Below, one piece after another: positions 27,313-37,176 of a stretch of 64,000 nucleotides of DNA (the first letter of the stretch is position 1; every line of letters starts with the position of its first letter). A model generated the notes under the pieces. It had not been told where the DNA came from, searched no databases, and worked only from the letters and a program-made list of their open reading frames with translations. Both the position numbers and the translations under genes were made by a program. The stretch comes from Rheinheimera tangshanensis (GTDB lineage: Bacteria; Pseudomonadota; Gammaproteobacteria; Enterobacterales; Alteromonadaceae): contig NZ_BMLH01000006.1 of NCBI RefSeq assembly GCF_014645135.1, forward strand, positions 159,084 to 223,083, written 5' to 3'.

Positions 27313-27960
27313 TTAAAGCGCCGTTAACAGCTCTGGCAGCGAATCAATTATCGCTTTAGGCTGATAACGGCTTAGCTCTTCCCTGCCATGCACACCGTGA
27401 GTCACACCTATGCGTGGCATTTCTATCGCTTGTGCCATCGCCATATCGTGAATCGTATCCCCCACCATCACAGCACGATGAGCCGGTAAGTTAAGCTCTG
27501 TCAGAATTTGCTTCAGCATGTCAGGGCTAGGTTTGGATTCTGCTTCATCAGCACATCGACTGGTGGTGAAGTAAGGCTCTAATCCGGTTTCTGCAAACAT
27601 CCGCTTTAAGCCTTTACGTGCTTTACCTGTGGCAACAGCCAATATCAAGCCTTGTTGCTTTAGCTCCTGCATCACTTGCTCTGCACCTTCGAATAAAGGT
27701 GTAGGCGGATGCTCATGTGATAAATACTGGTCGCGGTAATGTTCAAATACCATCTGGCGCTGTGTGGCATTGATGCCAGGGAATAAAATATCAAATACAG
27801 GGTCCAGACTCAGGCCAATAATTTGTTTGACCTGATGTTCGGTCGGGACTACTAAACCAGACAGCTCTGCAGCACAGCGCATAGAAGAAACAATACGCCC
27901 TACTGAGTCCATCACAGTGCCATCCCAGTCAAATACGACTAAAGCTATATCCGAACTCAT
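27313..27960 (-). CDS. HAD-superfamily hydrolase (Gph-like phosphatase)
   Basis: A 215-residue HAD phosphatase with all four motifs: VVFDWDGTVMDS (nucleophile Asp), LAVATGKARKG (motif II Thr), AESKPSPDML (Lys) and VMVGDTIHDMAMA (Mg-binding Asp). A helical cap lies between motifs I and II. The substrate is likely a small phosphorylated sugar or phosphoglycolate, not determinable from sequence. It shares one base with the end of rluC and is co-transcribed with it, an arrangement also known in Pseudomonas. Confidence 0.9.
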   Translation of the reverse strand: MSSDIALVVFDWDGTVMDSVGRIVSSMRCAAELSGLVVPTEHQVKQIIGLSLDPVFDILFPGINATQRQMVFEHYRDQYLSHEHPPTPLFEGAEQVMQELKQQGLILAVATGKARKGLKRMFAETGLEPYFTTSRCADEAESKPSPDMLKQILTELNLPAHRAVMVGDTIHDMAMAQAIEMPRIGVTHGVHGREELSRYQPKAIIDSLPELLTAL

Positions 27961-28919
27961 TATTTTCTCTTCAGTTTTTCCAGTACACTACTTAATGCAT
28001 TGTCCAAAGGTGCGTCACAGGTGAGTAACTTGCCCGTACCTGGATGAGTGAAAGTCAAGGTTTTGGCATGTAAATACAAACGGTTTAAACCCAGCTTCTG
28101 CATTTGTGAGGTAAATTCGTTATCACCGTATTTGTCATCACAGGCAATGGCATGACCTTTACAGGCGGTATGCACGCGGATTTGGTGAGTACGGCCTGTG
28201 ACAGGAAAGGCTTCTACCAAAGTACCTTCTTCATAACGCTGCAGAATTTTAAAGCGGGTTTCCGAAGGTTTACCTAAAGCTTCATCGACTTTCACCACAC
28301 GCTCACCACTTTGTAAGGTGTTTTTGCGCAGCGGTTCTGTCACTTTTTTGATTTTGCTGTCCCACTGCCCTGCCACTAAAGCCCAGTATTTTTTCTCTAC
28401 TGTTTTTAGCCTCAGCTGTTCGTGCAGATTAGTCAGCACAGAACGTTTTTTCGCGATCAACAAACAACCAGATGTATCTCGGTCTAAACGGTGTACCAGT
28501 TCCAGATGGCGGGCGGTCGGACGTAAGGCGCGTAATGCTTCAATGACACCAAAAGATAAACCGCTACCGCCATGCACTGCCATGCCTGTAGGTTTGTTCA
28601 GTACTATTAAATCGTTGTCTTCAAAAAGAATATGGCTTTCGAGGTTTTTCACCATCGAGAGGCCCACCGACACTGGTTCTTTTTCCGGCTCGTCATGAAC
28701 CACCAAAGGCGGAACACGCACCTGATCGCCGGCTTGCAGTTTGTACTCAGGTTTAATTCGTTTTTTGTTAACCCGCACTTCACCTTTGCGCAAAACCCGA
28801 TAAATCACACTCTTTGGTACGCTCTTAAGCCGCGCCATTAAGAAGTTATCTATGCGCTGACCAGAATAATCTTCTTCTACATCAATATATTGCACTGGAG
28901 TTTTGATATTTTCAGTCAT
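27960..28919 (-). CDS. rluC: 23S rRNA pseudouridine synthase RluC
   Basis: A 319-residue RluA-family enzyme that modifies U955/2504/2580 of 23S rRNA. An N-terminal S4 domain (YSGQRIDNFLMARLKSVPKS ... GEVRVNKKRIKPEYKLQAGD) precedes the catalytic domain. The catalytic Asp is in LVHRLDRDTSGCLLIAK, and FPVTGRTHQIRVH is the second family motif. It is divergent from rne, as in E. coli, with a 608-base gap between the two start codons. Confidence 0.95.
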   Translation of the reverse strand: MTENIKTPVQYIDVEEDYSGQRIDNFLMARLKSVPKSVIYRVLRKGEVRVNKKRIKPEYKLQAGDQVRVPPLVVHDEPEKEPVSVGLSMVKNLESHILFEDNDLIVLNKPTGMAVHGGSGLSFGVIEALRALRPTARHLELVHRLDRDTSGCLLIAKKRSVLTNLHEQLRLKTVEKKYWALVAGQWDSKIKKVTEPLRKNTLQSGERVVKVDEALGKPSETRFKILQRYEEGTLVEAFPVTGRTHQIRVHTACKGHAIACDDKYGDNEFTSQMQKLGLNRLYLHAKTLTFTHPGTGKLLTCDAPLDNALSSVLEKLKRK

Positions 28920-29527
28920 GCGTTTCAGTTACTCTGCTAAGCTTAAATTAAGTTGCTATTGGTCGTACATTAGTGGGATAATCACCGGGCTAATTATGCC
29001 AAAAATGGCAATTAGGGCGCTCATAGTGACGTAAGAGAAAATGTGAGGCACCGTTCGGGAGGCAGATCATACCGAATTCGTTGGGAAAACCAACGTATTT
29101 ATCCTCTGCGAACGAGAATAACGCTATTTGTCTGAAGTAATGCTGCGTAATTTATTACTGACAGAGACAAAACACAGCTTCCGGTCACTTAGGCAAAAAA
29201 AAATTGCGACAACGCAGCGCGGTATCGCGCGATCTCTGTGTCAGATCACAGCAAAAAACATTTAAGTGCGGCCCTGACAAGGCGGCGCCAAAAATACCTG
29301 GACTGTTTTAGGTTCGAGTAAGGTGATAAGCAGGCTAGCCATGACGGACTAAGATCCTCAGTGAATGCCACAGCAAGCAACCCGAAGTAACACAGCGGTA
29401 AAGGTATTAAATGAGTTAGCTCAAGCATCCCCCAGTCGAGAGACTGCAGCATTGATATGTTTGACCATCTGAAACGCGGACGCAGGATGTCGTTGCGTTG
29501 TGGCCTATGTTATAGAGTCACAAAACA
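28920..29527 (+). promoter_or_regulatory. rluC-rne divergent region and long rne leader
   Basis: 608 bases without a gene. RNase E mRNA in enterobacteria carries a ~360-base autoregulatory leader (rne5) cut by RNase E itself, and this gap has room for one. Short hairpins are seen: GCGCG-GTAT-CGCGC (29217-29230) with AAAAAAA just before it, and AGTC-GAGA-GACT near 29432-29443. The ORF-like stretches inside lack start signals. The leader function is inferred from family knowledge and position; sequence similarity to rne5 was not tested. Confidence 0.5.
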
Positions 29528-32500
29528 ATGAAAAGAATGTTAATTAACGCCACGCAGGAAGAAGAAATCCGCGTAGCACTTGTCGATGGACAAAAATTAT
29601 ACGACCTGGATATCGAAAGCCCAGGACACGAACAGAAAAAAGCAAACATTTACAAAGGAAGAATCACCCGGGTTGAGCCCAGTCTGGAAGCAGCTTTTGT
29701 TGATTATGGCTCTGAACGCCATGGCTTTTTACCTCTGAAAGAAATCTCCCGCGAATATTTCCCTGCCGGTTATACCTTTGACGGTCGCCCCAATATTAAA
29801 GAAGTGGTCAAAGAAGGTCAGGAAGTTATTATCCAGATCGACAAAGAAGAACGTGGTCAAAAAGGCGCAGCCTTAACCACATTTATCTCTTTAGCTGGTT
29901 CTTACTTAGTGCTGATGCCGAACAATCCTCGCGCCGGTGGTATTTCCCGTCGTATTGAAGGTGATGAGCGTCAGGATTTAAAAGACTCTTTGGATCAATT
30001 ACAACTGCCAGACGGCATGGGTTTAATTGTTCGTACTGCTGGTGTGGGTAAATCTCACGAAGAGCTGGATTACGACTTAAAAGCCTTGTTAAAGCACTGG
30101 TCTGCTATTACTCACGAAGCGCAAAACCGCCCTGCACCATTTCTGATCCATCAGGAAAGCAACGTGGTATTCCGCGCAATTCGTGATTATCTGCGCCGTG
30201 ATGTCGGTGAAATACTGATCGACAACCCACGCATTTTCGAAGAAGCCAAAGTCTATATTCAGCAGTTCCGTCCTGACTTTGCTCACCGCGTCAAAATGTA
30301 TCAGGGCGAAGTACCGCTGTTTATGCACTTCCAGATTGAAACTCAGATTGAATCCGCCTTCCGCCGTGAAGTGCGTTTACCTTCTGGTGGTTCTATCGTG
30401 ATCGACAGCACCGAAGCCTTAACTGCGATTGACATCAACTCGTCAAAAGCAACCAAAGGCGGTGACATCGAAGAAACAGCCTTTAATACCAACTTAGAAG
30501 CCGCAGATGAAATTGCCCGTCAGTTACGTTTACGTGACTTAGGTGGTTTGATTGTGATCGACTTCATCGATATGACGCCAGTGCGCCATCAACGTGAAGT
30601 AGAAAACCGCTTAAAAGACGCCGTAAAACAAGACCGTGCCCGCGTGCAGATTGGCCGTATTTCACGTTTTGGTTTACTGGAAATGTCACGTCAGCGTTTA
30701 CGTCCTTCACTGGGTGAATCGGCCACTCACGTCTGTCCACGTTGTCATGGCCGCGGCACTATCCGCAGCACTGAGTCTTCCGCTCTGTCGATTTTACGTT
30801 TAATCGAAGAAGAAGCCATTAAAGACAACACCAGTCAAATTCATGCTCAGGTGCCAGTTTCTGTTGCCACTTACCTGATGAATGAAAAACGTGATTCAGT
30901 ACGCCGTATTGAAAGCCGTCACGGGATCCGGATTTACATCATTCCTAACGAACATATGGAAACGCCAAACTATGAAGTGACGCGCATCCGTATCGACGAA
31001 GAGATTGAAGAGTCCAGCTACAACATGGTGAAAGCTCCTGCTATTGGCAGCGCTGTCTATCACCCAATAGGTGAAAACGTCAAAGAAAAGCCAGCAGTCT
31101 CTGCTATTAATATGGCTGAAGCTTCTGCCTCTGCCGCACCAGCTGTGGCTGCTGCAGCTCGCAAAGTTGAAGTGGCTGAAGCCAAAGATACAGGCCCAGG
31201 CCTGGTTGATTCTGTGGTGGGTTGGTTTAAATCTTTATTCGCTGCTGCACCTGCACCAGAGAAAAAGGTAGAAGAGGCACCACGCCGCAGCAATAATCGT
31301 GATAACAACAGACGTCGTAACAACAAGAATCGCCGCCGTCAGGAAGGGGATGATAAAGTTGCAAAAGACGATAACGCTGCTCCAGCGAAAGCTGAACGCT
31401 CAAATGAACGTAATCAGGAACAACGAGGCCCAAGACAGGATAAACCTCGTCAGGAACGTGGTGAGCGCCCGGAGCGAGCTGAACGTGGCGAACGAGCCGA
31501 GCGTCCTGAACGTACCGAGCAGAAAAAAGCTGTATCAGAACGTCCAGCTCCGGTTAAAGCTGTAGATCACGACGAAGAGCACAGCACTAAGATTGTGGAA
31601 CGCCGTCAACGCCGTCAGATGCGCAAGTCCGTGCGTCATGAAAAAGAAGGCGTTGAAGCAGTCGCGGTTTCAACAACTATCGAAGCAGCAGTTGTGGCTA
31701 CACCAGTGGTTGAAACTCCGGTCGTTGCACCAGTCGCCATTGATACTACGGTAGCAGAAATTGCTGTGGCAGCGCCAGTTCAGACCGATGTTGCAGTGAC
31801 TGAAGCACCGGTTCAGACCGATGTTGTTGAAGCTGAAACTGTTGAGACTGAAGCAGAAAGCGCTGATGCAGAGAAAGAAGCCGCCGAAGGCCGCAGCCGC
31901 AGCCGTCGTTCTCCTCGTCATTTACGTGCTGCTGGTCAGAAACGTAAAAAAGAGCAACAGGATCAGGAAGCTGAAGAGGCTTTAGCAGCTCGTTATCCTG
32001 AAGATCAAAACGAAGCGGTCAGCACTGAACAGCAACTGGATTTGCCAATCGCAGAAGCCGTTGAAGTGACTGTGGCTGCATCTGTCGTAACAGAAACTGC
32101 TGCTGTAGAAACACCTGCAGAAACAGCACCTGTTGCAGCAGAAACTGCTGCTGTAGAAACACCTGCAGAAACAGCGCCTGTTACGACAGAAACTGCTGCT
32201 GTAGAAACACCAGTAGAGACTGCTCCTGTAGCAGCAGAAACTGCTGCAGTGGAAACACCTGCAGAAACAGCAGCTGTTGTAGCAGAAACTGCTGTGGTGG
32301 AAATACCAGCAGAGATAACGCCTGTTGTAACAGAAACTGCTGCGGTGGAAACACCAGTAGAGACTGCTGCTGTGGAAACAGAAGAGGCACCAAAAGCCAA
32401 AACACGTAAAGCTCCTGCCAAAAAAGCAGTAGCGGAAGTGCAGGCTCCAGTGGCTTCAGGCAATAGATACGCCAAAATGATCACTGCGGATATGACCAAA

Positions 32501-32656
32501 CCAGTAGTGAAAGCTGAAACTCAGGCTCAGGTTCAACCTACAGCTATGGATAACAGCGAACGTCCACTGGTGATCAGCTCAGAACGTCCGGCAGGCTCAG
32601 CGTCTGCCCGCCAAATGAGTGTCGCTCCTATGACCAAACCTGGTTCAGTGGAATAA
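29528..32656 (+). CDS. rne: Ribonuclease E
   Basis: A 1042-residue endonuclease, the scaffold of the RNA degradosome. Residues 1-520 closely follow E. coli RNase E: S1 domain near 37-120; catalytic Asp in [10 protein letters not shown] and in [13 protein letters not shown]; zinc-link cysteines in [10 protein letters not shown]. Residues about 558-572 ([15 protein letters not shown]) look like the amphipathic membrane-binding segment. Then come Arg-rich RNA-binding stretches ([19 protein letters not shown] and [19 protein letters not shown]) and a six-fold 16-residue repeat at 856-951. The APMTKP motif at the extreme C terminus resembles the partner-binding tail. It is divergent from rluC and ends at a strong terminator. 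Confidence 0.97.
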   Translation: MKRMLINATQEEEIRVALVDGQKLYDLDIESPGHEQKKANIYKGRITRVEPSLEAAFVDYGSERHGFLPLKEISREYFPAGYTFDGRPNIKEVVKEGQEVIIQIDKEERGQKGAALTTFISLAGSYLVLMPNNPRAGGISRRIEGDERQDLKDSLDQLQLPDGMGLIVRTAGVGKSHEELDYDLKALLKHWSAITHEAQNRPAPFLIHQESNVVFRAIRDYLRRDVGEILIDNPRIFEEAKVYIQQFRPDFAHRVKMYQGEVPLFMHFQIETQIESAFRREVRLPSGGSIVIDSTEALTAIDINSSKATKGGDIEETAFNTNLEAADEIARQLRLRDLGGLIVIDFIDMTPVRHQREVENRLKDAVKQDRARVQIGRISRFGLLEMSRQRLRPSLGESATHVCPRCHGRGTIRSTESSALSILRLIEEEAIKDNTSQIHAQVPVSVATYLMNEKRDSVRRIESRHGIRIYIIPNEHMETPNYEVTRIRIDEEIEESSYNMVKAPAIGSAVYHPIGENVKEKPAVSAINMAEASASAAPAVAAAARKVEVAEAKDTGPGLVDSVVGWFKSLFAAAPAPEKKVEEAPRRSNNRDNNRRRNNKNRRRQEGDDKVAKDDNAAPAKAERSNERNQEQRGPRQDKPRQERGERPERAERGERAERPERTEQKKAVSERPAPVKAVDHDEEHSTKIVERRQRRQMRKSVRHEKEGVEAVAVSTTIEAAVVATPVVETPVVAPVAIDTTVAEIAVAAPVQTDVAVTEAPVQTDVVEAETVETEAESADAEKEAAEGRSRSRRSPRHLRAAGQKRKKEQQDQEAEEALAARYPEDQNEAVSTEQQLDLPIAEAVEVTVAASVVTETAAVETPAETAPVAAETAAVETPAETAPVTTETAAVETPVETAPVAAETAAVETPAETAAVVAETAVVEIPAEITPVVTETAAVETPVETAAVETEEAPKAKTRKAPAKKAVAEVQAPVASGNRYAKMITADMTKPVVKAETQAQVQPTAMDNSERPLVISSERPAGSASARQMSVAPMTKPGSVE
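32093..32380 (+). repeat. Six in-frame 48-bp tandem repeats in rne
   Basis: Six units of 48 bases, each starting GAAACTGC, begin at 32093, 32141, 32189, 32237, 32285 and 32333. Each encodes a 16-residue block like [16 protein letters not shown]. Units 1-2 are nearly identical and unit 5 is the most diverged. The blocks form an acidic, Ala/Thr/Pro/Val-rich disordered linker in the C-terminal half of RNase E. Confidence 0.9.
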
Positions 32657-32676
32657 ACCTCTGTCAGCACAGACGA

Positions 32677-32706
32677 AAAGGCCACCGCGAGGTGGCCTTT
32701 TTTTTA
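32677..32706 (+). terminator. rne terminator
   Basis: The GGCCACC (32680-32686) and GGTGGCC (32691-32697) stem with GCGA tetraloop is flanked by AAAA before and eight T after. It lies 20 bases after the rne stop and probably also serves the convergent lipase. Confidence 0.9.
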
Positions 32707-32742
32707 GCTTTTGCTAAGTCAGTTGGCTCAAGCACAGCCAGT

Positions 32743-33789
32743 TTAATTAGCAGAAAAATGCACCAGCACTTTGTCTAAAACCTGCTGACGAATATGATCC
32801 TGCTCAAATAGAAGTTCATGTTTTGCACCTTTGATCAGCTGTACACCACCGACACAGCCTGAATCCGCATTGCTTTCTAATGCTGCACAAAACTGCTGCT
32901 GAGCTGACGCCGACACTATGCTATCCAGTTCTGCCTGTAACACCAACACTGGAATTTTGATCTTGTCTGCCTGTTGCTGCATATCAGGTAAAACAGCACA
33001 AGCTTGCTCCAGCCAGCCCCAGGTAGCACCTCCGAGTTGCAGCTGTGGGTTGTGCTGATATAAGTCCTGCATCCACTGGTAACGCTGTTCTGATCCCGTC
33101 AGTTCATTACCAGCAAAAGACCTCGCGCTATAGGCTTTATCCGCAAAACCAGCATAGCCTTCTGTGGAAAATAACGTAACTACACTGGCCAGACGGCAGG
33201 CATCGCTCTCATCATAAAACAACTTACCATTGATACCATGCATAGGGGCGGACAAAGCCGCTTTTTGAAATATTTGCGGGTGCTGCTGTAAATACAAAGT
33301 ACTGATAGCGCCGCCCATAGAATGCCCTAACAGATACAAGGACGGCTTTGCCGGCAATGTCGTCAGCACAACGCGACTGATCAGTTGATGCATGTCATCC
33401 ACATACTGCTGAAAATCTTCGATATGACCTTTCTGTGGATTGTCAGTCAAACGGGTCGACAAGCCCTGCCCTCTATGGTCAAACATCAGTACCTGATAAC
33501 CTTGCTGTATCAGCTCATACGCCAGTTCCTGATACTTCAGATAAGATTCGGTCCGACCGTTCACTACAACGACAGTCGCTTTTGGCTTTGTTGCGCTTTG
33601 TGCTGGTGACAGCACAACATAATGGATCTGACTACCGTCCTGCAATTTCAGCTGTTGTGGCTGTACATTCTGCCAAAAAGGGGCGATCTGCTGCTGATAA
33701 CGCTGGCTAAAATCGTCAGCGCCCTGCAATTGAGCTGCAAATAAACTACCGGTCAGCGCGGCACAGACTAAAGAATACTTCAGTTTCAT
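32743..33789 (-). CDS. Exported alpha/beta hydrolase (lysophospholipase / monoacylglycerol lipase type)
   Basis: A 348-residue alpha/beta hydrolase with an N-terminal signal peptide (MKLKYSLVCAALTGSLFAAQLQG). The nucleophile elbow is LLGHSMGGAIS. The PldB-like block VLMFDHRGQGLSTRL and the C-terminal acid and His in VLQAELDSIVSA and IKGAKHELLFEQD complete a Ser-Asp-His triad. It likely hydrolyses lysophospholipids or monoglycerides in the periplasm. It lies 3 bases after the serine hydrolase gene, so they form a two-gene unit, and it is convergent with rne. pldA, an outer membrane phospholipase that yields lysolipids, is 7 kb away. Confidence 0.87.
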   Translation of the reverse strand: MKLKYSLVCAALTGSLFAAQLQGADDFSQRYQQQIAPFWQNVQPQQLKLQDGSQIHYVVLSPAQSATKPKATVVVVNGRTESYLKYQELAYELIQQGYQVLMFDHRGQGLSTRLTDNPQKGHIEDFQQYVDDMHQLISRVVLTTLPAKPSLYLLGHSMGGAISTLYLQQHPQIFQKAALSAPMHGINGKLFYDESDACRLASVVTLFSTEGYAGFADKAYSARSFAGNELTGSEQRYQWMQDLYQHNPQLQLGGATWGWLEQACAVLPDMQQQADKIKIPVLVLQAELDSIVSASAQQQFCAALESNADSGCVGGVQLIKGAKHELLFEQDHIRQQVLDKVLVHFSAN

Positions 33790-33792
33790 AGA

Positions 33793-34809
33793 TCATCCTT
33801 TTTGATTTTGACTCAGCACTCTGATCACTATTTCTCTTAAACTGTCGTGATAATAAACCGCTCTGGCAAAATCGGCCGGGTCCAGCGATTGATTCTCTAG
33901 CACGACCAAAGTCAGTTGCTGTTTCGGAAAATGGTTAAATACCGAAACATAACCCGGAATATAACCTCCATGACTCCACTCGGTACCCGCCGTAGTTTCT
34001 GTCACCTGCATACCATAACCGTAATAGACCTCGCCCCATCGATGTTGACGCAGCACTCTGGGCCAGGTCATCTGCTGCACGCTGGTTTGACTCAACTCTT
34101 GCTGTATACATAAAGGCAATAATGCCACATCTGAGGCTGAAGCAATCAAACCACCACTAGGCTCGGCTTCAACCGGCATAAAACCGCGGATAGATTTCAG
34201 TTGCCCCTGATCTTCATACCAGCCGTCACTGGCGCTGGACGCTTTGTCAGCAAAACCAGAATGATTCATCTGACATTGCAGCAAGAATTGCCTTGCTAAG
34301 TCAGCATAGGGAACTTTTGTGACAGCACTCAGAATATCCCCGAGCAGCTGGAAATTTAAATTGTTATAACGAAACTGGCCATAGTGTTGCTGAGTACTCA
34401 TATCGACCAGACCAGAGCTATGGCTCAACAAATCAGCTAGCCGCACTGAGCTCGCCCAGGGCTGTCGCAATTCAGGCAGATACAATTTTACCGGAGCCTG
34501 TAAATCCAAAGTACCTTTTTGCACCTGTTGCATCAGTAGAGCTGCGGTCAGCGTTTTACTGATGGAACCTGCGAAGAATGCAGTATTTTGGTCAAAAGGC
34601 TCCCCTTGCGACGTGCGCCCCTGTTGATACTGCCATAAAATCTTTCTGCCTTGCATCAGTAGCGCTGTGCCCTGAAAAACAGGCCTGCCCGCTACCTTGG
34701 TCTTCGCCTGTTGTGTGAGCAATTCAACGTCTGATACTGAAAACACGGCACCAGTGGCCAGCAAAGAGCCTGAAAACAATAAACAAGGGATCACTAAAAA
34801 TCTAAGCAT
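33793..34809 (-). CDS. Exported serine hydrolase, beta-lactamase/PBP4* family
   Basis: A 338-residue class C beta-lactamase-like hydrolase with a signal peptide (MLRFLVIPCLLFSGSLLATGA). The catalytic SxxK is in FFAGSISKTLTAALLMQQ, YNN serves as the second motif in FRYNNLNFQLLG, and a late HGG triad motif sits in TEWSHGGYIPGYVS. This group includes esterases and D-amino-acid peptidases; true beta-lactamase activity is not implied. It starts the two-gene unit with the lipase and is divergent from the CadC-like regulator, which may control it. Confidence 0.85.
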   Translation of the reverse strand: MLRFLVIPCLLFSGSLLATGAVFSVSDVELLTQQAKTKVAGRPVFQGTALLMQGRKILWQYQQGRTSQGEPFDQNTAFFAGSISKTLTAALLMQQVQKGTLDLQAPVKLYLPELRQPWASSVRLADLLSHSSGLVDMSTQQHYGQFRYNNLNFQLLGDILSAVTKVPYADLARQFLLQCQMNHSGFADKASSASDGWYEDQGQLKSIRGFMPVEAEPSGGLIASASDVALLPLCIQQELSQTSVQQMTWPRVLRQHRWGEVYYGYGMQVTETTAGTEWSHGGYIPGYVSVFNHFPKQQLTLVVLENQSLDPADFARAVYYHDSLREIVIRVLSQNQKG

Positions 34810-35024
34810 AAGCGACTGAACTCTCGAACTAAACCATTGTGAAAACGCATTAAAATTCGCACAGAGTCTACCTTGGGCCCATAGTTTTGTAACCAGAATA
34901 AAGCCTGAGCTATTCTGTTCATGCCATAAAGTGTCAGAAAAGCCAGCCTGCAGAACGCTAGCTGACGCCTCTATCGAAAAATGCAGCAGGAATACAAGAG
35001 TTTCGGCTATTTTTGTGATAAAAA

Positions 35025-35043
35025 GCTTAGCCTTAAGCTAAGC
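35025..35043. promoter_or_regulatory. Palindrome upstream of the CadC-like regulator
   Basis: GCTTAGC (35025-35031) and GCTAAGC (35037-35043) form an inverted repeat around CTTAA, 21 bases before the ATG at 35065. It is a candidate operator within the 255-base divergent promoter region 34810-35064. Confidence 0.4.
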
Positions 35044-35064
35044 CAGTTTGCGGATTTTTAGAAT

Positions 35065-37176
35065 ATGTCTGAACACCACTCCCCTCAGCGATTTTTGCTT
35101 GGTCAACTGACCCTTGACTGCTTCAGCCGCGAGCTTAGCTCTGCGACTGAAACTTTGACTCTGGAACCGCAGGTCTTTCAGTTGTTATCCCTGTTTATCG
35201 ACGCAGAGCAGCACCAGTTGAGCCGATTACAAATCACAGAGCAGCTGATGATCAGCGAAAGCACCCTGACTAAGTCCTTGTCTTTATTACGTAAGGCTTT
35301 TGCACAGTTAGATCCCCAAACAATCTATATTGAAACTTTACCCAAAGTAGGTTATCGGCTGTGCCAGACTGTAATACCTGATGTTATAACTGCAGCCGAA
35401 AAAACAACGGCCCCGCACGCTCACATACATTCAGTGACAGCTCCTGCACCTTCGCTTCAGCCGGCAGCGCTGCAACATCCAGCACCACCACGCGCCGGAG
35501 TTAAAACAAAACTGATATTGGCTGTACTGTGGACGGCCCCTTTGCTGTTTTTTGTCCTGTGGTTTTTTATTACGCTCGCACCTGCTCCCGAAAAATTACC
35601 AACCCCATATATCAACCCGCCTGTCCCCATCAATACAGCACAGGGTATTGACTATGATCTGAGCCTGAGTCAAGACGGTGCGACCTTAGTGTATCTGTCC
35701 AAGGATGCAGAAAAAAACCAGCTGCTCCTGCAGCAGAATCCAGGGAAACCAAAGTTATTAGCTGAAGATAACGCGCTGTCTACCGCCGCGATCAGCCCTG
35801 ACGGTTTGCAGGTGTTGTCGGTTAAACAAAACTCACAAGGCTGTATCGTCGAGTGGTTTATGCCGGAAAATCCACAACAGAAAAAAACCGTAGCACAGTG
35901 CAGTACGGATGCAATGGTAAAAATTGCCTGGCAAAACGATAGTAAGGGTTTTTACCTGCGTGACAGAGCAGACAAAACTCAACCTTACACATTAAGCCGC
36001 TATCGATTAGATACCACAACCAAAGAGCAAGTGACCAGACCGCAGAGTGCAGAGAGCCCAACAGGTGACTTGGCTTTCGCCGAATCCGATGACGGTAAGA
36101 CACTGGCCGTTGTGCGTGATTTACCACAGCAGCACAGCCAGTTATTGCTGCTCGATAGCAGTAGTTTTGCTGTGTTGCAGCAAAAAAGTTTCCCCTTTCC
36201 GATCAGTAACATCGACTGGTTAGCCACTCACTTAGTTGTCAGCAAAGATGCCGAATTGCTGCAATACAACACCACCACTGATCAACTGGAGTTTTTATTT
36301 TATACAGGCCGGACCGTTCAGTCGCTTGCTGTGGTGAACCAACAGATTTACTACGCTGACTATGAGCAGGATGCGGATATCTGGCAGTATGATTTGGCAG
36401 CCAACACCAACAGAATTCGTATTGGTAGCAGTAAAGCCGATCTGATGCCTCGTGTGAATCATAAAGGGGATCTGGCCTTTTTGAGCAAACGCGGTGGCAA
36501 AGAGCAGATCTGGTTACAACCTGCTGGACAAAACGAATACCAACTGGCTGATGTACCGGGTTCTCCCGCCCTGGTCCGACTGCAATGGTCACCAGATGGC
36601 GAGTCACTGCTCTTTAGTAAAGACGGCGCATTATGGCAATTGATGATCGCCTCAGGTCAAAGCCGTGTGCTGGTTGCAGCGGATAAACAAGTGGACGTTG
36701 CCAACTGGATGACTGATGGTACAGGCATTATTTACAGCAGCAAACAAAGCGGCGATTGGCAGTTGTGGCAACTGGATTTGAACACCGCAAGCAGCACGCA
36801 GCTGACTCAACAAGGTGGTTACAGTGGCTATCGACTTGGTAACCAGCTGTATTTCAGTAAATTTCATCAGGACGGTTTATTTATGCTGAATATCGCCACA
36901 GGTGAGGAAGATCTGCTGATTGCCGACTTTGATAAAAGCAACGGGCTGAACTGGCGCTTGTCTGACGATAGTATCTACTATTATCAGCCCGAGCAGGGCA
37001 TTCGTCAGTATCAGTTACAAAGCAAAAGCAACAGCCTGCTACTGGCCACGCCAGAGCGTTTTGTTGATCATTACGACATACAAAACCAGCAGCTGTTTTA
37101 TGTCAAAGCAGGTCTACCCAAAGGGGATGTTTATAAAATTGAGCCTGTAGCAAGCAGCGACATCAACTCAAAATAA
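35065..37176 (+). CDS. CadC/ToxR-like membrane transcriptional regulator with beta-propeller sensor
   Basis: A 703-residue single-pass regulator. Residues 8-105 form an OmpR-type winged helix (LTLEPQVFQLLSLFIDAEQH, then STLTKSLSLLRKAF and TLPKVGYRL). A Pro/Ala-rich linker leads to one transmembrane segment at about 149-172 (LILAVLWTAPLLFFVLWFFI). The periplasmic part from 185 onward consists of repeated TolB/WD40-like blades (YDLSLSQDGATLVYLS; RLQWSPDGESLLFSKDG; GTGIIYSSKQSGDWQLWQLD). It should sense a periplasmic signal and bind DNA directly from the membrane. It is divergent from the serine hydrolase and lipase pair, the most likely targets (inference). Confidence 0.9.
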   Translation: MSEHHSPQRFLLGQLTLDCFSRELSSATETLTLEPQVFQLLSLFIDAEQHQLSRLQITEQLMISESTLTKSLSLLRKAFAQLDPQTIYIETLPKVGYRLCQTVIPDVITAAEKTTAPHAHIHSVTAPAPSLQPAALQHPAPPRAGVKTKLILAVLWTAPLLFFVLWFFITLAPAPEKLPTPYINPPVPINTAQGIDYDLSLSQDGATLVYLSKDAEKNQLLLQQNPGKPKLLAEDNALSTAAISPDGLQVLSVKQNSQGCIVEWFMPENPQQKKTVAQCSTDAMVKIAWQNDSKGFYLRDRADKTQPYTLSRYRLDTTTKEQVTRPQSAESPTGDLAFAESDDGKTLAVVRDLPQQHSQLLLLDSSSFAVLQQKSFPFPISNIDWLATHLVVSKDAELLQYNTTTDQLEFLFYTGRTVQSLAVVNQQIYYADYEQDADIWQYDLAANTNRIRIGSSKADLMPRVNHKGDLAFLSKRGGKEQIWLQPAGQNEYQLADVPGSPALVRLQWSPDGESLLFSKDGALWQLMIASGQSRVLVAADKQVDVANWMTDGTGIIYSSKQSGDWQLWQLDLNTASSTQLTQQGGYSGYRLGNQLYFSKFHQDGLFMLNIATGEEDLLIADFDKSNGLNWRLSDDSIYYYQPEQGIRQYQLQSKSNSLLLATPERFVDHYDIQNQQLFYVKAGLPKGDVYKIEPVASSDINSK

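Noticed and set aside
32005..32499. 164-codon open frame antisense to the rne repeat region
   Set aside because: It mirrors the 48-bp repeats of rne; its Ala/Val/Ser/Thr-rich product is a by-product of the repeat codons, with no ribosome binding site.
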